61,542 nucleotides of DNA from contig QHVE01000023.1 in the NCBI GenBank assembly GCA_003223455.1, positions 6,832 through 68,373 of the forward strand. The letters are read 5' to 3'. This stretch comes from Gemmatimonadota bacterium (GTDB lineage: Bacteria; Gemmatimonadota; Gemmatimonadetes; Gemmatimonadales; Gemmatimonadaceae). Positions 43,282-52,865 of this stretch are shown piece after piece (the first letter of the stretch is position 1; the number at the start of each line of letters is the position of its first letter). The notes beneath the pieces were generated by a model. It did no database searches. It was not told where the DNA came from and saw nothing but the letters and a program-made list of their open reading frames with translations. The position numbers were made by a program, and so were the translations under genes.

Positions 43282-44255
43282 CGGCGCGCTGGTCCCACGG
43301 TGAGCCAGCTCTCCGGAGAACGGAAGCGCAGGTGGGCGATCTGCTCGGAGATCAGTCCGAAGAAGAAGAGCACGAGCCCGCCCAGGAAGAACATCACCGT
43401 CGAGGGAGGCAGGTGCAGCTTGGGCGCGCCCGCCGCCACCGACCAGAGATACCCGCCGACCGCGAGCCCCTCGAGCAGCAGGAACATCGGGAAGAAGATG
43501 CGCAGAGGGCTGAACAGCGTCGACGTCCTCAGAATGATGAGCAGGAAGCGGATCCCATTTCGCAGCAGCTTCTGCGAGCTCTGTCCCGACTCTCGGCGCC
43601 GCACCACGATCGGCTCGAAGCGCACGTGGAATCCCGCCTTCGCGAAGGCGAGGGCGCTCGTGGTGGACCACGAATACTGATTCGGCAACAGATGCAGCAC
43701 GTCGAGCATCACGTTGCGGCGCATGGCGCGGAACCCCGACGTGAGATCCCGCATCGGAATGCCGACGAGATAGGTGCCGAGACGGTTGAGAGCGCTGTTG
43801 CCGAGCCAACGCACGACGTTCTGCTGGCCGGCGCGATCGCGTTCGCCGATGACCATGTCGTACGGACCGATCAGGTCGAGGAGTCGCGGGATGTCGGCCG
43901 GATCGTGCTGTCCATCGGCGTCGAGCAGGAGCACGACGTCGCCGGTCGCGGCGCGGACCCCGGTCTTGATTCCCGCACCCTGCCCCAGCGTGTACGGCCG
44001 GCGAACGACGCGCGCGCCTGCCGCCTCCGCATGCGCGGCGGTGTCGTCCGTGGATGCGTCGTCCACGACGAGAATCTCGGCCTCGGGACAGATCGCGTGA
44101 GTCCGCTCGACGACTCCGCCGATGGTGTCGCCCTCGTTGAGCGCGGCGATCACGATGCTCACGCTGAACGGCCAGCGATGGCCGACGTCCGCGGAACGCG
44201 CCGGATCGGTGCGTGGGTCGGCGTGCACATTCGACGCCTGGATATCGGTCGCCAT
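43278..44255 (-). CDS. GT2 family glycosyltransferase (dolichol/polyprenyl-phosphate type)
   Basis: A 325-residue protein with an N-terminal GT2 domain (VSIVIAALNEGDTI, LVVDDASTDDT, VVLLLDADGQHD) like dolichol-phosphate mannosyltransferases, and two C-terminal membrane helices (FFPMFLLLEGLAVGGYLWS, VMFFLGGLVLFFFGLIS). The DAD motif binds nucleotide-sugar and metal. It likely forms a polyprenyl-phosphate sugar at the inner face. It overlaps the flippase gene by ATGA and is divergent from the efflux operon. Confidence 0.92.
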   Translation of the reverse strand: MATDIQASNVHADPRTDPARSADVGHRWPFSVSIVIAALNEGDTIGGVVERTHAICPEAEILVVDDASTDDTAAHAEAAGARVVRRPYTLGQGAGIKTGVRAATGDVVLLLDADGQHDPADIPRLLDLIGPYDMVIGERDRAGQQNVVRWLGNSALNRLGTYLVGIPMRDLTSGFRAMRRNVMLDVLHLLPNQYSWSTTSALAFAKAGFHVRFEPIVVRRRESGQSSQKLLRNGIRFLLIILRTSTLFSPLRIFFPMFLLLEGLAVGGYLWSVAAGAPKLHLPPSTVMFFLGGLVLFFFGLISEQIAHLRFRSPESWLTVGPARR

Positions 44256-44451
44256 GATCGGTGGGTATCGGCCGCGCGCCGGCGGCGTTCAGTCGGATCC
44301 GCCCGCAGCAGCACGGGCGCCGGCCCTCCGAATGGGGCACATGTTGACTCGCGAGACATGAACAGCGTAACGGCACGCGCGCTCCGATGCGATCACCATG
44401 CGTGCGCCACGCAGGGTGGCCCGCCGCGTCCGCGACAACTATTCTCCCTCG

Positions 44452-45636
44452 ATGCACATCCCCGCCCACGCGCGGCGCGTCGGCGCCGTGCTGCTCGTCG
44501 TTGGCTGCTCCAAGTCCCCGCCCCCCGCCGCCGCGCCACCACCCCCCGAAGTCCGCGTCGTCAGCGTCGCGCCCGAACCGATCGTCGACGTGATCGAGCT
44601 CCCGGGTCGCCTGCAGGCGTTTCGCACCTCCGACGTCCGGGCGCGGGTGGACGGCATCGTGCAGCGCCGACTCTACACGGAGGGCACGGACGTGCGCGAG
44701 GGGCAGCCGCTGTTCGCGATCGACCCGAGCGAGCTGCGTGCGCGCGTGGGTGCGGCGCGGGCACAGCTCGCGCGCGCCGAGGCTACCGCCGCGAACGCCT
44801 CGCAGGACGTCACCAGATACAAGGGGCTGGTCGCGCAGCAGGCACTGAGCCAGCAGGAGTACGACGCCGCCATCGCGCGGCTGCGTACGGCAGAGGCCGA
44901 CGTCGCCCAGCGCCGCGCCGAGCTGGCCACCGCGCGGCTCAGCCTCGGCTACACCACGGTCACGGCGCCGATCTCGGGGCGCGCCGGCCGTGCCGAGGTC
45001 ACCGAAGGCGCCCTCGTGAGCGGTGGCGCGGCGACGCTGCTCACGCGCATCGAGCAGGTCGACCCGATCTACGCCAACTTCTCGCAGTCGAGCTCCGACG
45101 TGCTCGCGCTGCGCAAGAAGATCTCGTCAGGCGCGATGCAGGCGCCGGCGACGCGGCAGGTGCCGGTGCGGCTCGTGCTCGAGGACGGCAGCCCCTATCG
45201 CCTGACGGGTAAGCTCAACTTCGTCGATCTGGCGTTCGACGAGGCGACCGGTACCGCGGCGCTGCGCGCCGTGTTCCCGAACCCGCAGCGCACGCTCGTG
45301 CCCGGCCAGTTCGTTCGCGTGCGTGTCGAAGCCGGGATTCAGATGAAGGGACTGCGCATCCCGCAGCGAGCCGTGACCGTCACGCCGACCGGCGCCAACG
45401 TGCTCGTCGTCGGCGCGAAGGACCTCGTGGAAAACCGGGCCGTGAAGCTCGGCGCGCTCGAGGGCGACTCGTGGATCGTCCAGAGCGGACTCGAGCCGGG
45501 TGAGCGCATCGTCGTCGACGGGCTGCAGAAGGCGGCGCCGGGCAAGCCCGTGAAGCCGATCGTGGCGAGCGCGACGCCGCCCGCGGCGCCGGCGGATGTG
45601 AGGGCGGACACCGGCATCGGGGGTGGCGCGAGATGA
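44452..45636 (+). CDS. RND efflux periplasmic adaptor (MexA/AcrA-type lipoprotein)
   Basis: About 394 residues with lipobox VVGC near 19. The order is barrel-sandwich hybrid (ELPGRLQAFRTSDVRARVDGIVQ), a coiled-coil hairpin (QLARAEATAANASQDVTRY to RAELATARLSLGY), return lipoyl half (TAPISGRAGRAEV) and membrane-proximal domains. It links the inner-membrane pump to the outer-membrane channel. ATG 44452 starts the lipoprotein signal. Its stop overlaps the pump start (ATGA), and the channel gene follows, so the operon encodes a whole tripartite pump. Confidence 0.93.
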   Translation: MHIPAHARRVGAVLLVVGCSKSPPPAAAPPPPEVRVVSVAPEPIVDVIELPGRLQAFRTSDVRARVDGIVQRRLYTEGTDVREGQPLFAIDPSELRARVGAARAQLARAEATAANASQDVTRYKGLVAQQALSQQEYDAAIARLRTAEADVAQRRAELATARLSLGYTTVTAPISGRAGRAEVTEGALVSGGAATLLTRIEQVDPIYANFSQSSSDVLALRKKISSGAMQAPATRQVPVRLVLEDGSPYRLTGKLNFVDLAFDEATGTAALRAVFPNPQRTLVPGQFVRVRVEAGIQMKGLRIPQRAVTVTPTGANVLVVGAKDLVENRAVKLGALEGDSWIVQSGLEPGERIVVDGLQKAAPGKPVKPIVASATPPAAPADVRADTGIGGGAR

Positions 45637-48600
45637 GCCCGCGCTTCTTCATCGATCGCCCGGTGTTCTCCTGGGTGATCGCGCTGGCCATCCTGTTCGC
45701 GGGGTTCCTCGCGATGCGGTCGCTGCCGATCGAGCAGTATCCGACGATCGCGCCGCCGTCGCTCACGATCAGCGCGTTCTATCCCGGCGCGGACGCGAGC
45801 GTGCTCGCGAACAACGTGACGCAGCCCATCGAGCAGGAGCTCAACGGCGTCGAGGGGTTCCAGTACATGTCGTCGTCCAGCCAGTCGAACGGCACGGCGT
45901 CGATCGCGGTCACGTTCCGCACGGGCACGGACATCAACGTCGCGCTGGTGGACGTGCAGAACCGGCTGCGCCGCGTCGAGGCGCGGTTGCCCGAGGAGGT
46001 GCGCCGACAGGGCGTGCAGGTGCTCAAGGCGAACGCGGGCTTCCTGATGATCGTCGCGCTCACCTCGAAGAGTCGAAAGATGCAGACGCTCGAGCTGGGG
46101 AACTTCGCCGTCGCGCGCGTCGTCGACGAGCTGCGGCGCATTCCCGGCGTGGGCGACGTGCGCTCGTTCTCCTCCGAGTATGCGATGCGGATCTGGCTCG
46201 ATCCGGCGAAGCTCGCGGCGTACAACCTCTCGCCCTCCGACGCCCTGCTCGCGGTGCAGGAGCAGAACAGCCAGTCGAGCGGCGGCTCGCTTGGCGATCG
46301 TCCGCTCGCCGAGGGCAGTGAGCTCAACGCCGCCATCCTGACGCAGAGCCGGTTCACCACCCCCGAGCAGTTCGCCAACGTCATCCTCCGCGCCGATCCG
46401 GACGGGTCGGTGATCCGGCTCGGCGACGTCGCGCGCGTGGAGCTCGGCGCGCAGACGTACGGCTTCGACATCGAGATGAACGGCCAGCCCGCCGCGGGCA
46501 TGGCGATCCAGCTCACCCCGGGCGCGAACGCGCTGGCGGCGGCGGAAGCGGTGAAGGCCCGCATGGCGCAGCTCCAGGTCGGCTTTCCGCCGGACATCCA
46601 GTGGAGCGTGCCGTACGACTCGACACCGTTCGTCAGCGCGTCGGTAAAGTCGGTGGTGGAGACGCTGCTCGAGGCGATGGTGCTGGTGTTCCTCGTGATG
46701 TTCGTCTTCCTCCAGAACTGGCGCGCCACGCTCATCCCGACGATCGTCGTGCCGATCGCGCTCGCCGGTGCGTGCCTCGGCCTGTGGCTGCTGGGGTTCT
46801 CGATCAACGTGCTGACGCTGTTCGCGATGGTCATGGCGATCGGGATCCTCGTGGACGACGCGATCGTCGTGATCGAGAACGTCGAGCGCATCATGTCGGA
46901 GGAGCGGCTGTCGCCGTACGATGCGACGGTCAAGGCGATGAGCCAGATCACCTCGGCGGTCATCGGCATCACGCTCGTGCTCGTGTCCGTGTTCGTGCCG
47001 ATGGCGTTCTTCCCCGGCACGACGGGAGCGATCTACCGCCAATTCGCCGTCACGCTGGCGATCTCCATCGCGTTCTCGGCGCTGATGGCGCTCACGCTGA
47101 CGCCAGCGCTGTGCGCCACGCTGCTCAAGCCGGTGGCGGAGCATGGCCAGCAGCCGGGCAATCGGGTGAGCGCGGGCGTGATGCGCGCGTTCGGGTGGTT
47201 CAACGGCTGGTTCGCGCGCACCAGCGGCCGCTATCAGAACGTCGTCCGCCGCATTCTCGTTCGCCCGCTCCGCTTCCTCGCCGTCTTCGCGTGTCTGATC
47301 CTCATCACGCTGCTTCTGTTCAGGCGCCTGCCCGGCAGCTTCCTCCCGATCGAGGATCAGGGCGCCGTGCTCACCGTGGTACAGGCTCCCCCGGGCGCCA
47401 CGACCGAGCGCACGAACCTGGCGATCGAGCAGGTGAAGCAGTTCTATCGCGCCCAGCCCGAGGTGGCGACGACGATCTTCGTGCGCGGATTCAGCTTCTT
47501 CGGTCAGGGCCAGGCGAACGCGATGGCGTTCGTGCGCCTGAAGCCGTGGGACGAGCGGCCGGGTCAGGAGCACAATGCGGTCACGCTCGTGAACAAGGCG
47601 CTCGGCGCGCTGATGGGGATCAAGGAGGCGATGGTGTTCACGCTCAACCCGCCGTCGATCCAGGGACTCGGTGTGGCGAGCGGCTTCAGCTTCGTGCTCG
47701 AGGATCGCGCCGGCCACTCGCTCGACGAGCTGCGCGCGGCGCGCAATCAGCTCCTCGGTGCGGCGAGCAGCAGCCCCATCCTCCTGGGCGTGCGCCCGGA
47801 AGGCCAGGAGGACGCGCCGCAGCTCCGCGTGATGATCGATCGCATCAAGGCGCGCGCGCTCGGTCTCTCGGTGGCGAGCATCAACGCCACGCTCGCCATC
47901 TCGTTCGGCAGCGCCTACGCGAACGACTTCAGTCGCGGGGGACGCATCCTGCGCGTGCTGCTCGCCGCCGACGCGCCGTTCCGCATGACACCACAGGACG
48001 TGCTCGATCTCAAGGTGCGGAACGCACAGGGCGAGATGGTGCCGTTCGGCGCGTTCACCACCGTCTCGTGGACGGCGGGGCCGCCGCAGATCCAGCGCTA
48101 CAACGGCTATCCGTCGATGAACATCTCCGGCACGGCGGCGCCGGGCCGCTCCACCGGCGAAGCGATGGCGGAGATGGAGCGGCTCGCGCGCGATCTGCCC
48201 GACGGCTTCGCCTACGACTGGACGGGGCTGTCGTTCGAGGAGCAGCAGTCGTCGGGCCAGATCGTCTCGCTGATGGGCGTCTCGCTGGTCGTCGTGTTCC
48301 TCCTGCTCGCCGCGCTGTACGAGAGCTGGGCGGTGCCGCTCTCGGTGCTGCTCGTCGTGCCGCTCGGCGTGCTGGGCTCCATTCTCTTCACGATGGTGCG
48401 CGGGCTGTCGGCAGACGTCTACTTCAACGTCGGGCTCGTGACGATCATCGGGCTCGCGGCGAAGAACGCGATCCTCATCGTCGAGTTTGCGATCGAGGAG
48501 GAGGCGCACGGCAAGAGCACGGTGGACGCGACGCTCAGTGCGGTGAAGCTGCGCCTTCGCCCAATCATCATGACGTCGCTCGCGTTCGTGCTCGGCATGG

Positions 48601-48839
48601 TGCCGCTGCTCGTAGCGCGCGGCGCGGGCGCGGCGAGCCGCATCGCCGTCGGGACGGGCGTCGCAGGCGGGATGCTCACCGCGACGACGTTCGGGATCTT
48701 CTTCATTCCGCTGTTCTATCTCGCGATCCGTCGCTGGGTGAGCCGCAAGCGACCGCCGAGTCCGGAGGAGATCGCGCACAAGCACGACCATGATCACGAT
48801 CGGCCCCATGATCTCGATCCCGGGGTCGCGCATGCCTGA
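45633..48839 (+). CDS. RND multidrug efflux pump (AcrB/MexB family)
   Basis: About 1068 residues, normal length for hydrophobe/amphiphile efflux pumps. It starts MSPRFFIDRPVFSWVIAL and contains twelve membrane helices in two repeats. The proton relay is complete: Asp408 and Asp409 in LVDDAIVVIEN and Lys944 in GLAAKNAILIVEF, matching D407, D408 and K940 of AcrB. The porter-domain pieces SSQSNGTASIAVTF and RVEARLPEEV are standard. It ends in a His/Asp-rich tail (HKHDHDHDRPHD) that might bind metal. Its start overlaps the adaptor's stop. Confidence 0.96.
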   Translation: MSPRFFIDRPVFSWVIALAILFAGFLAMRSLPIEQYPTIAPPSLTISAFYPGADASVLANNVTQPIEQELNGVEGFQYMSSSSQSNGTASIAVTFRTGTDINVALVDVQNRLRRVEARLPEEVRRQGVQVLKANAGFLMIVALTSKSRKMQTLELGNFAVARVVDELRRIPGVGDVRSFSSEYAMRIWLDPAKLAAYNLSPSDALLAVQEQNSQSSGGSLGDRPLAEGSELNAAILTQSRFTTPEQFANVILRADPDGSVIRLGDVARVELGAQTYGFDIEMNGQPAAGMAIQLTPGANALAAAEAVKARMAQLQVGFPPDIQWSVPYDSTPFVSASVKSVVETLLEAMVLVFLVMFVFLQNWRATLIPTIVVPIALAGACLGLWLLGFSINVLTLFAMVMAIGILVDDAIVVIENVERIMSEERLSPYDATVKAMSQITSAVIGITLVLVSVFVPMAFFPGTTGAIYRQFAVTLAISIAFSALMALTLTPALCATLLKPVAEHGQQPGNRVSAGVMRAFGWFNGWFARTSGRYQNVVRRILVRPLRFLAVFACLILITLLLFRRLPGSFLPIEDQGAVLTVVQAPPGATTERTNLAIEQVKQFYRAQPEVATTIFVRGFSFFGQGQANAMAFVRLKPWDERPGQEHNAVTLVNKALGALMGIKEAMVFTLNPPSIQGLGVASGFSFVLEDRAGHSLDELRAARNQLLGAASSSPILLGVRPEGQEDAPQLRVMIDRIKARALGLSVASINATLAISFGSAYANDFSRGGRILRVLLAADAPFRMTPQDVLDLKVRNAQGEMVPFGAFTTVSWTAGPPQIQRYNGYPSMNISGTAAPGRSTGEAMAEMERLARDLPDGFAYDWTGLSFEEQQSSGQIVSLMGVSLVVVFLLLAALYESWAVPLSVLLVVPLGVLGSILFTMVRGLSADVYFNVGLVTIIGLAAKNAILIVEFAIEEEAHGKSTVDATLSAVKLRLRPIIMTSLAFVLGMVPLLVARGAGAASRIAVGTGVAGGMLTATTFGIFFIPLFYLAIRRWVSRKRPPSPEEIAHKHDHDHDRPHDLDPGVAHA

Positions 48840-48851
48840 ATGCAGTGGAGC

Positions 48852-48900
48852 GGTGGGGAGTGGGGGGTTTGGGGCGACTGCGAACCCCCCACTCCCCACC
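48852..48900. promoter_or_regulatory. 18-bp perfect inverted repeat abutting the channel gene start
   Basis: Arms 48852-48869 and 48883-48900 pair perfectly around a 13-base loop, immediately before ATG 48901. The G-rich arm has four runs of G and could also form a quadruplex. It occupies the ribosome-binding position, so it might limit channel translation or act as a processing site. No separate Shine-Dalgarno is visible. Confidence 0.6.
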
Positions 48901-50322
48901 ATGGGTTTACGGTTCGCGGTTCGACTGGTCGTTCTCGCCTCCCTGCCGCTCTTCGCCGCCGCCTGCCACTTCGCGCCGCCGCACGTGCAGCGCCCCTTGC
49001 CGACGCCCGCCGTGTACGACCCAATGAACGGCCCGGCGACCGGGACGCGCCCGATGAACCTCGGCTGGCGTGACTTCTTTCCGGATCCACGACTCGACGC
49101 GCTCATCGAGGCGGCGCTGGCGCACAACCGCGATCTCGCCGTCTCCGTCGCACGCATCGAGCAGGCGCGCGGCTTCTACCGAATCCAGAATGCGGACCGG
49201 TACCCTGCCCCGGTCGTGGCGGCGGGCGCGTCGCGGAGCCACAACGGCCGCATCGCGGCCGGTGCCGCAGCGGCGGGCGACGTGACGATCGACCGCGCGT
49301 CGATCAACGTCGCGGTGAATCAGTTCGAGCTCGACTTCTGGGGCCGCGTTCGCGACCTCACGGCATCGGCGCGCGCGGAGTACCTCGCCACGATTCAGGC
49401 GCAGCGCGCGTTCCGGCTGTCGTTGATCCAGGACGTCGCCTCGACGTATCTCGCGTCGATCGAGACGGCGGAGCAGATCCGGCTCGCCGAGCGAACGGCG
49501 CAGAGCCGACGAGAGGGTGTGCGGATCGCGCAGGTTCGCCAGCGTGCCGGGCTCACCTCGGCGCTCGATTTGCATCAGGCGGAATCGCTCCTCGCTCAGG
49601 CGGAAGCCTCGCTCGCGGGGCTGCAGCTGACGCAGGTGCAGGTGAACAACCAGTTGCTGCTCCTCGTGGGCGGGCCCGTCGCCGGCCCGCTTCCCGCACC
49701 GCTTCCGCTCACGCAGCAGACCGCCGCCACCGCCCTCGTCGCGGGATTACCGTCCGAGCTGCTGCTCGCACGGCCTGACGTGCTCGCGGCCGAGGAGCGG
49801 CTGCGCTCGGCGGAGGCGAGCATCGGCGCGGCGCGCGCGGCGTTCTTCCCGTCGATCTCACTCACGGGCATATTCGGGTTCGCTTCGAGCGCGCTCAACA
49901 CACTCGTCGGTAACGACGGGCTCACGTGGAGCTTCGCCCCGACGCTCGTCACTCCGATCTTCAACCGGGGTCGACTTCGTGGGAATGCCACCGTCGCGCG
50001 CGCGCAGGGAGAGATCGCCGTCGCGGAATACGAGCGCACCATTCAGGTCGCGTTCCAGGAGGTCTCGAACGCGCTGGCCGGCCGCGCGTATCTGGCCGAG
50101 GAAGTGGCGGCACAGGAGCGCGGAACGATCGCGCAACGGCAGATCGCCGCGCTGGCACAGACGCGGTACCTCGAGGGGGTGGTGAGCTACCTCGAGGTGC
50201 TGGATGCCGAGCGAAACCTGTTCGCGTCCGAGCAGGAGCTGCTCCGGCTGCGCCGGGCGAACGTGGAGAACCTCGTTGCACTGTATGTGGCGCTGGGTGG
50301 CGGAACGGCGGAGCGACGCTGA
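48901..50322 (+). CDS. RND efflux outer-membrane channel (TolC/NodT-type lipoprotein)
   Basis: About 473 residues of the NodT family: lipobox FAAAC near 20, then WRDFFPDPRLDALIEAALAH, RPDVLAAEERLRSAEASIGA and a second helical repeat (YLEGVVSYLEVLDAERNLF). It forms the trimeric outer-membrane exit duct. ATG 48901 is preferred because it starts the signal peptide; the frame is also open to ATG 48790, inside the pump gene. It lies 61 bases after the pump's stop, separated by a long hairpin. Confidence 0.93.
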   Translation: MGLRFAVRLVVLASLPLFAAACHFAPPHVQRPLPTPAVYDPMNGPATGTRPMNLGWRDFFPDPRLDALIEAALAHNRDLAVSVARIEQARGFYRIQNADRYPAPVVAAGASRSHNGRIAAGAAAAGDVTIDRASINVAVNQFELDFWGRVRDLTASARAEYLATIQAQRAFRLSLIQDVASTYLASIETAEQIRLAERTAQSRREGVRIAQVRQRAGLTSALDLHQAESLLAQAEASLAGLQLTQVQVNNQLLLLVGGPVAGPLPAPLPLTQQTAATALVAGLPSELLLARPDVLAAEERLRSAEASIGAARAAFFPSISLTGIFGFASSALNTLVGNDGLTWSFAPTLVTPIFNRGRLRGNATVARAQGEIAVAEYERTIQVAFQEVSNALAGRAYLAEEVAAQERGTIAQRQIAALAQTRYLEGVVSYLEVLDAERNLFASEQELLRLRRANVENLVALYVALGGGTAERR

Positions 50323-50325
50323 CGG

Positions 50326-52164
50326 ATGCGGCAAACCGCCGTCGAATCCACGACCGCTCTTCGACCCGACGTGAGCCCGGCCCCTGGTGCGGCGGTCGAG
50401 GGCGACAGGCGGCGAACATTCCTCCGCTCGGCCGCTCCGGTCCTCCTCCTCGCGGTCGCGTACTACGCCGGCGCACAGATCGGCAAAGCGCTCAAATCGC
50501 CCGACGTGCCGCAGTCGATCCTCTGGTTGCCGAATTCGATCGTCCTCGGCGTCCTGCTCGTCATGCCCGTGCGGCGTTGGCCGGCGTACCTCCTGGCGGC
50601 GCTTCCGGCGCAGCTGCTCATCGCCATTCAGACCGGCGCGCCGATCACGCCGATGACGCTGCTGTTCGTCACGAACTGCGCCGATGCGGCGCTCGGCGCC
50701 GTATTGGTTCGACAGTGGATGGACGGCGCGGTCGACCTCGTGACCCTGCGTGCGATGCTGGTGTTCATCGGCTTTGCCGCCTTCCTCTCCCCGATCCTGC
50801 TGTCGTTCGCCGATGCGGCGATCACCGTGCTCACCGGATTCGGCGACGACTATTGGGCGTCGTTCGTGACCCGCGTGCGCTCGGACATGCTGACCCATCT
50901 GGTCGTGGTGCCGCCGCTCGCCGCGACGCTGCTCAGGCCCAAGGCGTTCTGGCGAGCCCAGTCCTGGCGCCGGTACGCAGAGGGGACCGTCGTCCTCGTA
51001 CTGCTGGTGCTCGTGTCGAACGAATTGTTCGCCCGCGTACTTCAGCCGACGGCGCGTGGATTCAGTACGCCGGTGGCGCCGTTCATCCTTCCCTTCCTCT
51101 TCTGGCTGACGCTGCGGTTCGGGCCGGGGATGACCGGCCTCGGACTGCTGGCCGTCGCGGTCGTCGCGAGCTGGCGCGTCCTGTATGCAGCGCCCTACCC
51201 GTTGGACGCGGCGCTGTACGAGCAGTCGATCCGTGGTGTCCAGCTGTTCCTCACGGCGATGGCGATTCCCCTGCTGTGTCTCGCCGCGGTGATTCGCGAG
51301 CGTGCGAGCGCCACGGAGGCGCTTCGACGAAGCTACGATCGGATCGGGGAGCTGATCGGCCGCGTGAGCGCCGCACAGGAGGCGGAGCAGACGCAGGACC
51401 TGATGCTGGCGGAGGAGAAGCGGCACGTGGCGCATCTGGGCCGACTCGCCGCGACCGGCGAGCTCGCGGCGGCGCTGTCGCACGAGCTGCGACAGCCCCT
51501 CACGGCGATTCGCAGCAACGCCCAGGCGGGCATTCGCCTGCTCGCCGCGGATCCGCCACCGATGGACGAGATCGGGGAGATCCTTACGGACATCGTGGCC
51601 GACGACACCCGAGCGGCGAGCGTGATCGATCGGATCCGCACCCTGCTGCGCAACGAGCCGCTCACGATGGATTCGGTGGACCTGAACGAGGTGTGCCGAA
51701 GCGTCGAGCACGTCGCGCGCGCCAACGCGACGATCAACGACGCGCGTCTCGAGCTGCTGCTCGATCCGGCGCGGCCGATCGTGCTCGGCGATCTGGTGCA
51801 GCTGCAGCAGGTGCTGCTCAACCTCGTGCTCAACGCGTTCGAGGCGACGGCCAGTACGTGCGAGGATCGATTCGTCTCGGTGCAGACGCGGCGGATGGGC
51901 GACGTCGCGACGCTCACCGTGCGCGATTCGGGCGTGGGATTCGACAGCCACGTCGCGACGCATCTGTTCGAGCCGTTCTTCACCACGAAGGCGGGCGGCC
52001 TGGGCATGGGACTGACGATCGCGCAGTCGATCGTCAAGCGACATCTCGGGAACATTCGCGCCGAGGTCGGCCCGAACGGCGGCGCCGTCTTCGTCGTCAC
52101 CCTGCCGGTGAGCGAGTCCGCCGAAATGATGGCTCCGGCGAACGGCACTTCCGGCGCGAGCTAG
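50326..52164 (+). CDS. MASE1-type membrane sensor histidine kinase
   Basis: 612 residues. Eight or so hydrophobic helices in the first 330 residues with MASE1-like spacing (YYAGAQIGKALKSPDVPQSI, LWLPNSIVLGVLLVMPVRRWPAYLL), a coiled-coil linker (LIGRVSAAQEAEQTQDLMLAEEKR), HisKA with His386 in LSHELRQPLTAIRSN, and HATPase_c with DSGVGFD and GLGMGLTIA. The kinase core is the FixL/DctB type. It follows the efflux operon by 4 bases and converges with a FixJ-type regulator, the most likely partner. Confidence 0.92.
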   Translation: MRQTAVESTTALRPDVSPAPGAAVEGDRRRTFLRSAAPVLLLAVAYYAGAQIGKALKSPDVPQSILWLPNSIVLGVLLVMPVRRWPAYLLAALPAQLLIAIQTGAPITPMTLLFVTNCADAALGAVLVRQWMDGAVDLVTLRAMLVFIGFAAFLSPILLSFADAAITVLTGFGDDYWASFVTRVRSDMLTHLVVVPPLAATLLRPKAFWRAQSWRRYAEGTVVLVLLVLVSNELFARVLQPTARGFSTPVAPFILPFLFWLTLRFGPGMTGLGLLAVAVVASWRVLYAAPYPLDAALYEQSIRGVQLFLTAMAIPLLCLAAVIRERASATEALRRSYDRIGELIGRVSAAQEAEQTQDLMLAEEKRHVAHLGRLAATGELAAALSHELRQPLTAIRSNAQAGIRLLAADPPPMDEIGEILTDIVADDTRAASVIDRIRTLLRNEPLTMDSVDLNEVCRSVEHVARANATINDARLELLLDPARPIVLGDLVQLQQVLLNLVLNAFEATASTCEDRFVSVQTRRMGDVATLTVRDSGVGFDSHVATHLFEPFFTTKAGGLGMGLTIAQSIVKRHLGNIRAEVGPNGGAVFVVTLPVSESAEMMAPANGTSGAS

Positions 52165-52175
52165 CCGCCGCGGCG

Positions 52176-52865
52176 CTAGGGCGAGAGGTGAGGATTCGAG
52201 GCGTCGGAGTCCGCCTCGCTCGTGGGCGCCATGTCGCGATACCGCAGCCCGAGTCGGTCGGCGACGCGCACCAGGTCCGGCACCGAGCTTGCCTCGAGCT
52301 TCGTCATGACGCGGGCGCGATGCACCTTGACGGTCTTCTCGCTCGTTCCGAGCACGGCGGCGATCTGCTTGTTCGGCCGGCCGCTCGCGACGAGCGCACA
52401 CACTTCGCGCTCGCGAGGCGTCAGCCGGTCGGCTCGACGGCGAAGGACGTCCAGCTCGGCGACGTCGCTGCGCTCCCGCCGGTCGCGAGCGAGTGCGCGC
52501 TCCACCGCGCTGATGAGCACCGCCTCATCGATCGGCTTGGTCAGGAAATCGATCGCGCCGCCGCGCATCGCGCGGACACTGGCGGGCACGTCATCATGGC
52601 CGGTCACGAACACCGTCGCCTTGTCGACGCCGGTCGAGCGCAGGAGAGCGTGCAGATCGAGCCCGCTGAGGTCGGGCAGATGCACGTCGAGGATCAGGCA
52701 TCCAGGGACGGACAGTGGATCACGGGCGAGCAGCTCGGTAGCGTTGGCGAACGTCTCGACCACGTAGCCCGCAGACGAGAGCAGGCGCCGGAGTCCGCGG
52801 CGCACTGATTCGTCGTCGTCGACCAGCAGCAGAGTCGGCGTTACGACGCGAAGGTCGTCGGTCAT
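52176..52865 (-). CDS. FixJ/LuxR-family response regulator
   Basis: About 229 residues: receiver (LLLVDDDESVR, phosphoacceptor Asp60 in LILDVHLPD, VTGHDD Thr, LTKPID Lys), then a LuxR-type helix-turn-helix (LTPREREVCALVASG, NKQIAAVLGTSEKTVKVHRA). Residue order matches FixJ. ATG 52865 has GAGGAG nine bases upstream; ATG 52874 would leave no spacing, so 52865 is the better start. It probably acts with the adjacent MASE1 kinase and is divergent from the stand-alone receiver. Confidence 0.93.
   Translation of the reverse strand: MTDDLRVVTPTLLLVDDDESVRRGLRRLLSSAGYVVETFANATELLARDPLSVPGCLILDVHLPDLSGLDLHALLRSTGVDKATVFVTGHDDVPASVRAMRGGAIDFLTKPIDEAVLISAVERALARDRRERSDVAELDVLRRRADRLTPREREVCALVASGRPNKQIAAVLGTSEKTVKVHRARVMTKLEASSVPDLVRVADRLGLRYRDMAPTSEADSDASNPHLSP

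Noticed and set aside
45339-49157. A 1272-codon open frame on the minus strand opposite the efflux operon
   Set aside because: It is antisense to a clear adaptor and RND pump, consists mostly of Arg, His, Asp and Glu, and shows no domain; such frames arise from GC-rich third positions.
49858-52401. An 847-codon open frame on the minus strand
   Set aside because: Antisense to the efflux channel and MASE1 kinase, with Arg/Asp/His-biased composition and no recognisable motif.
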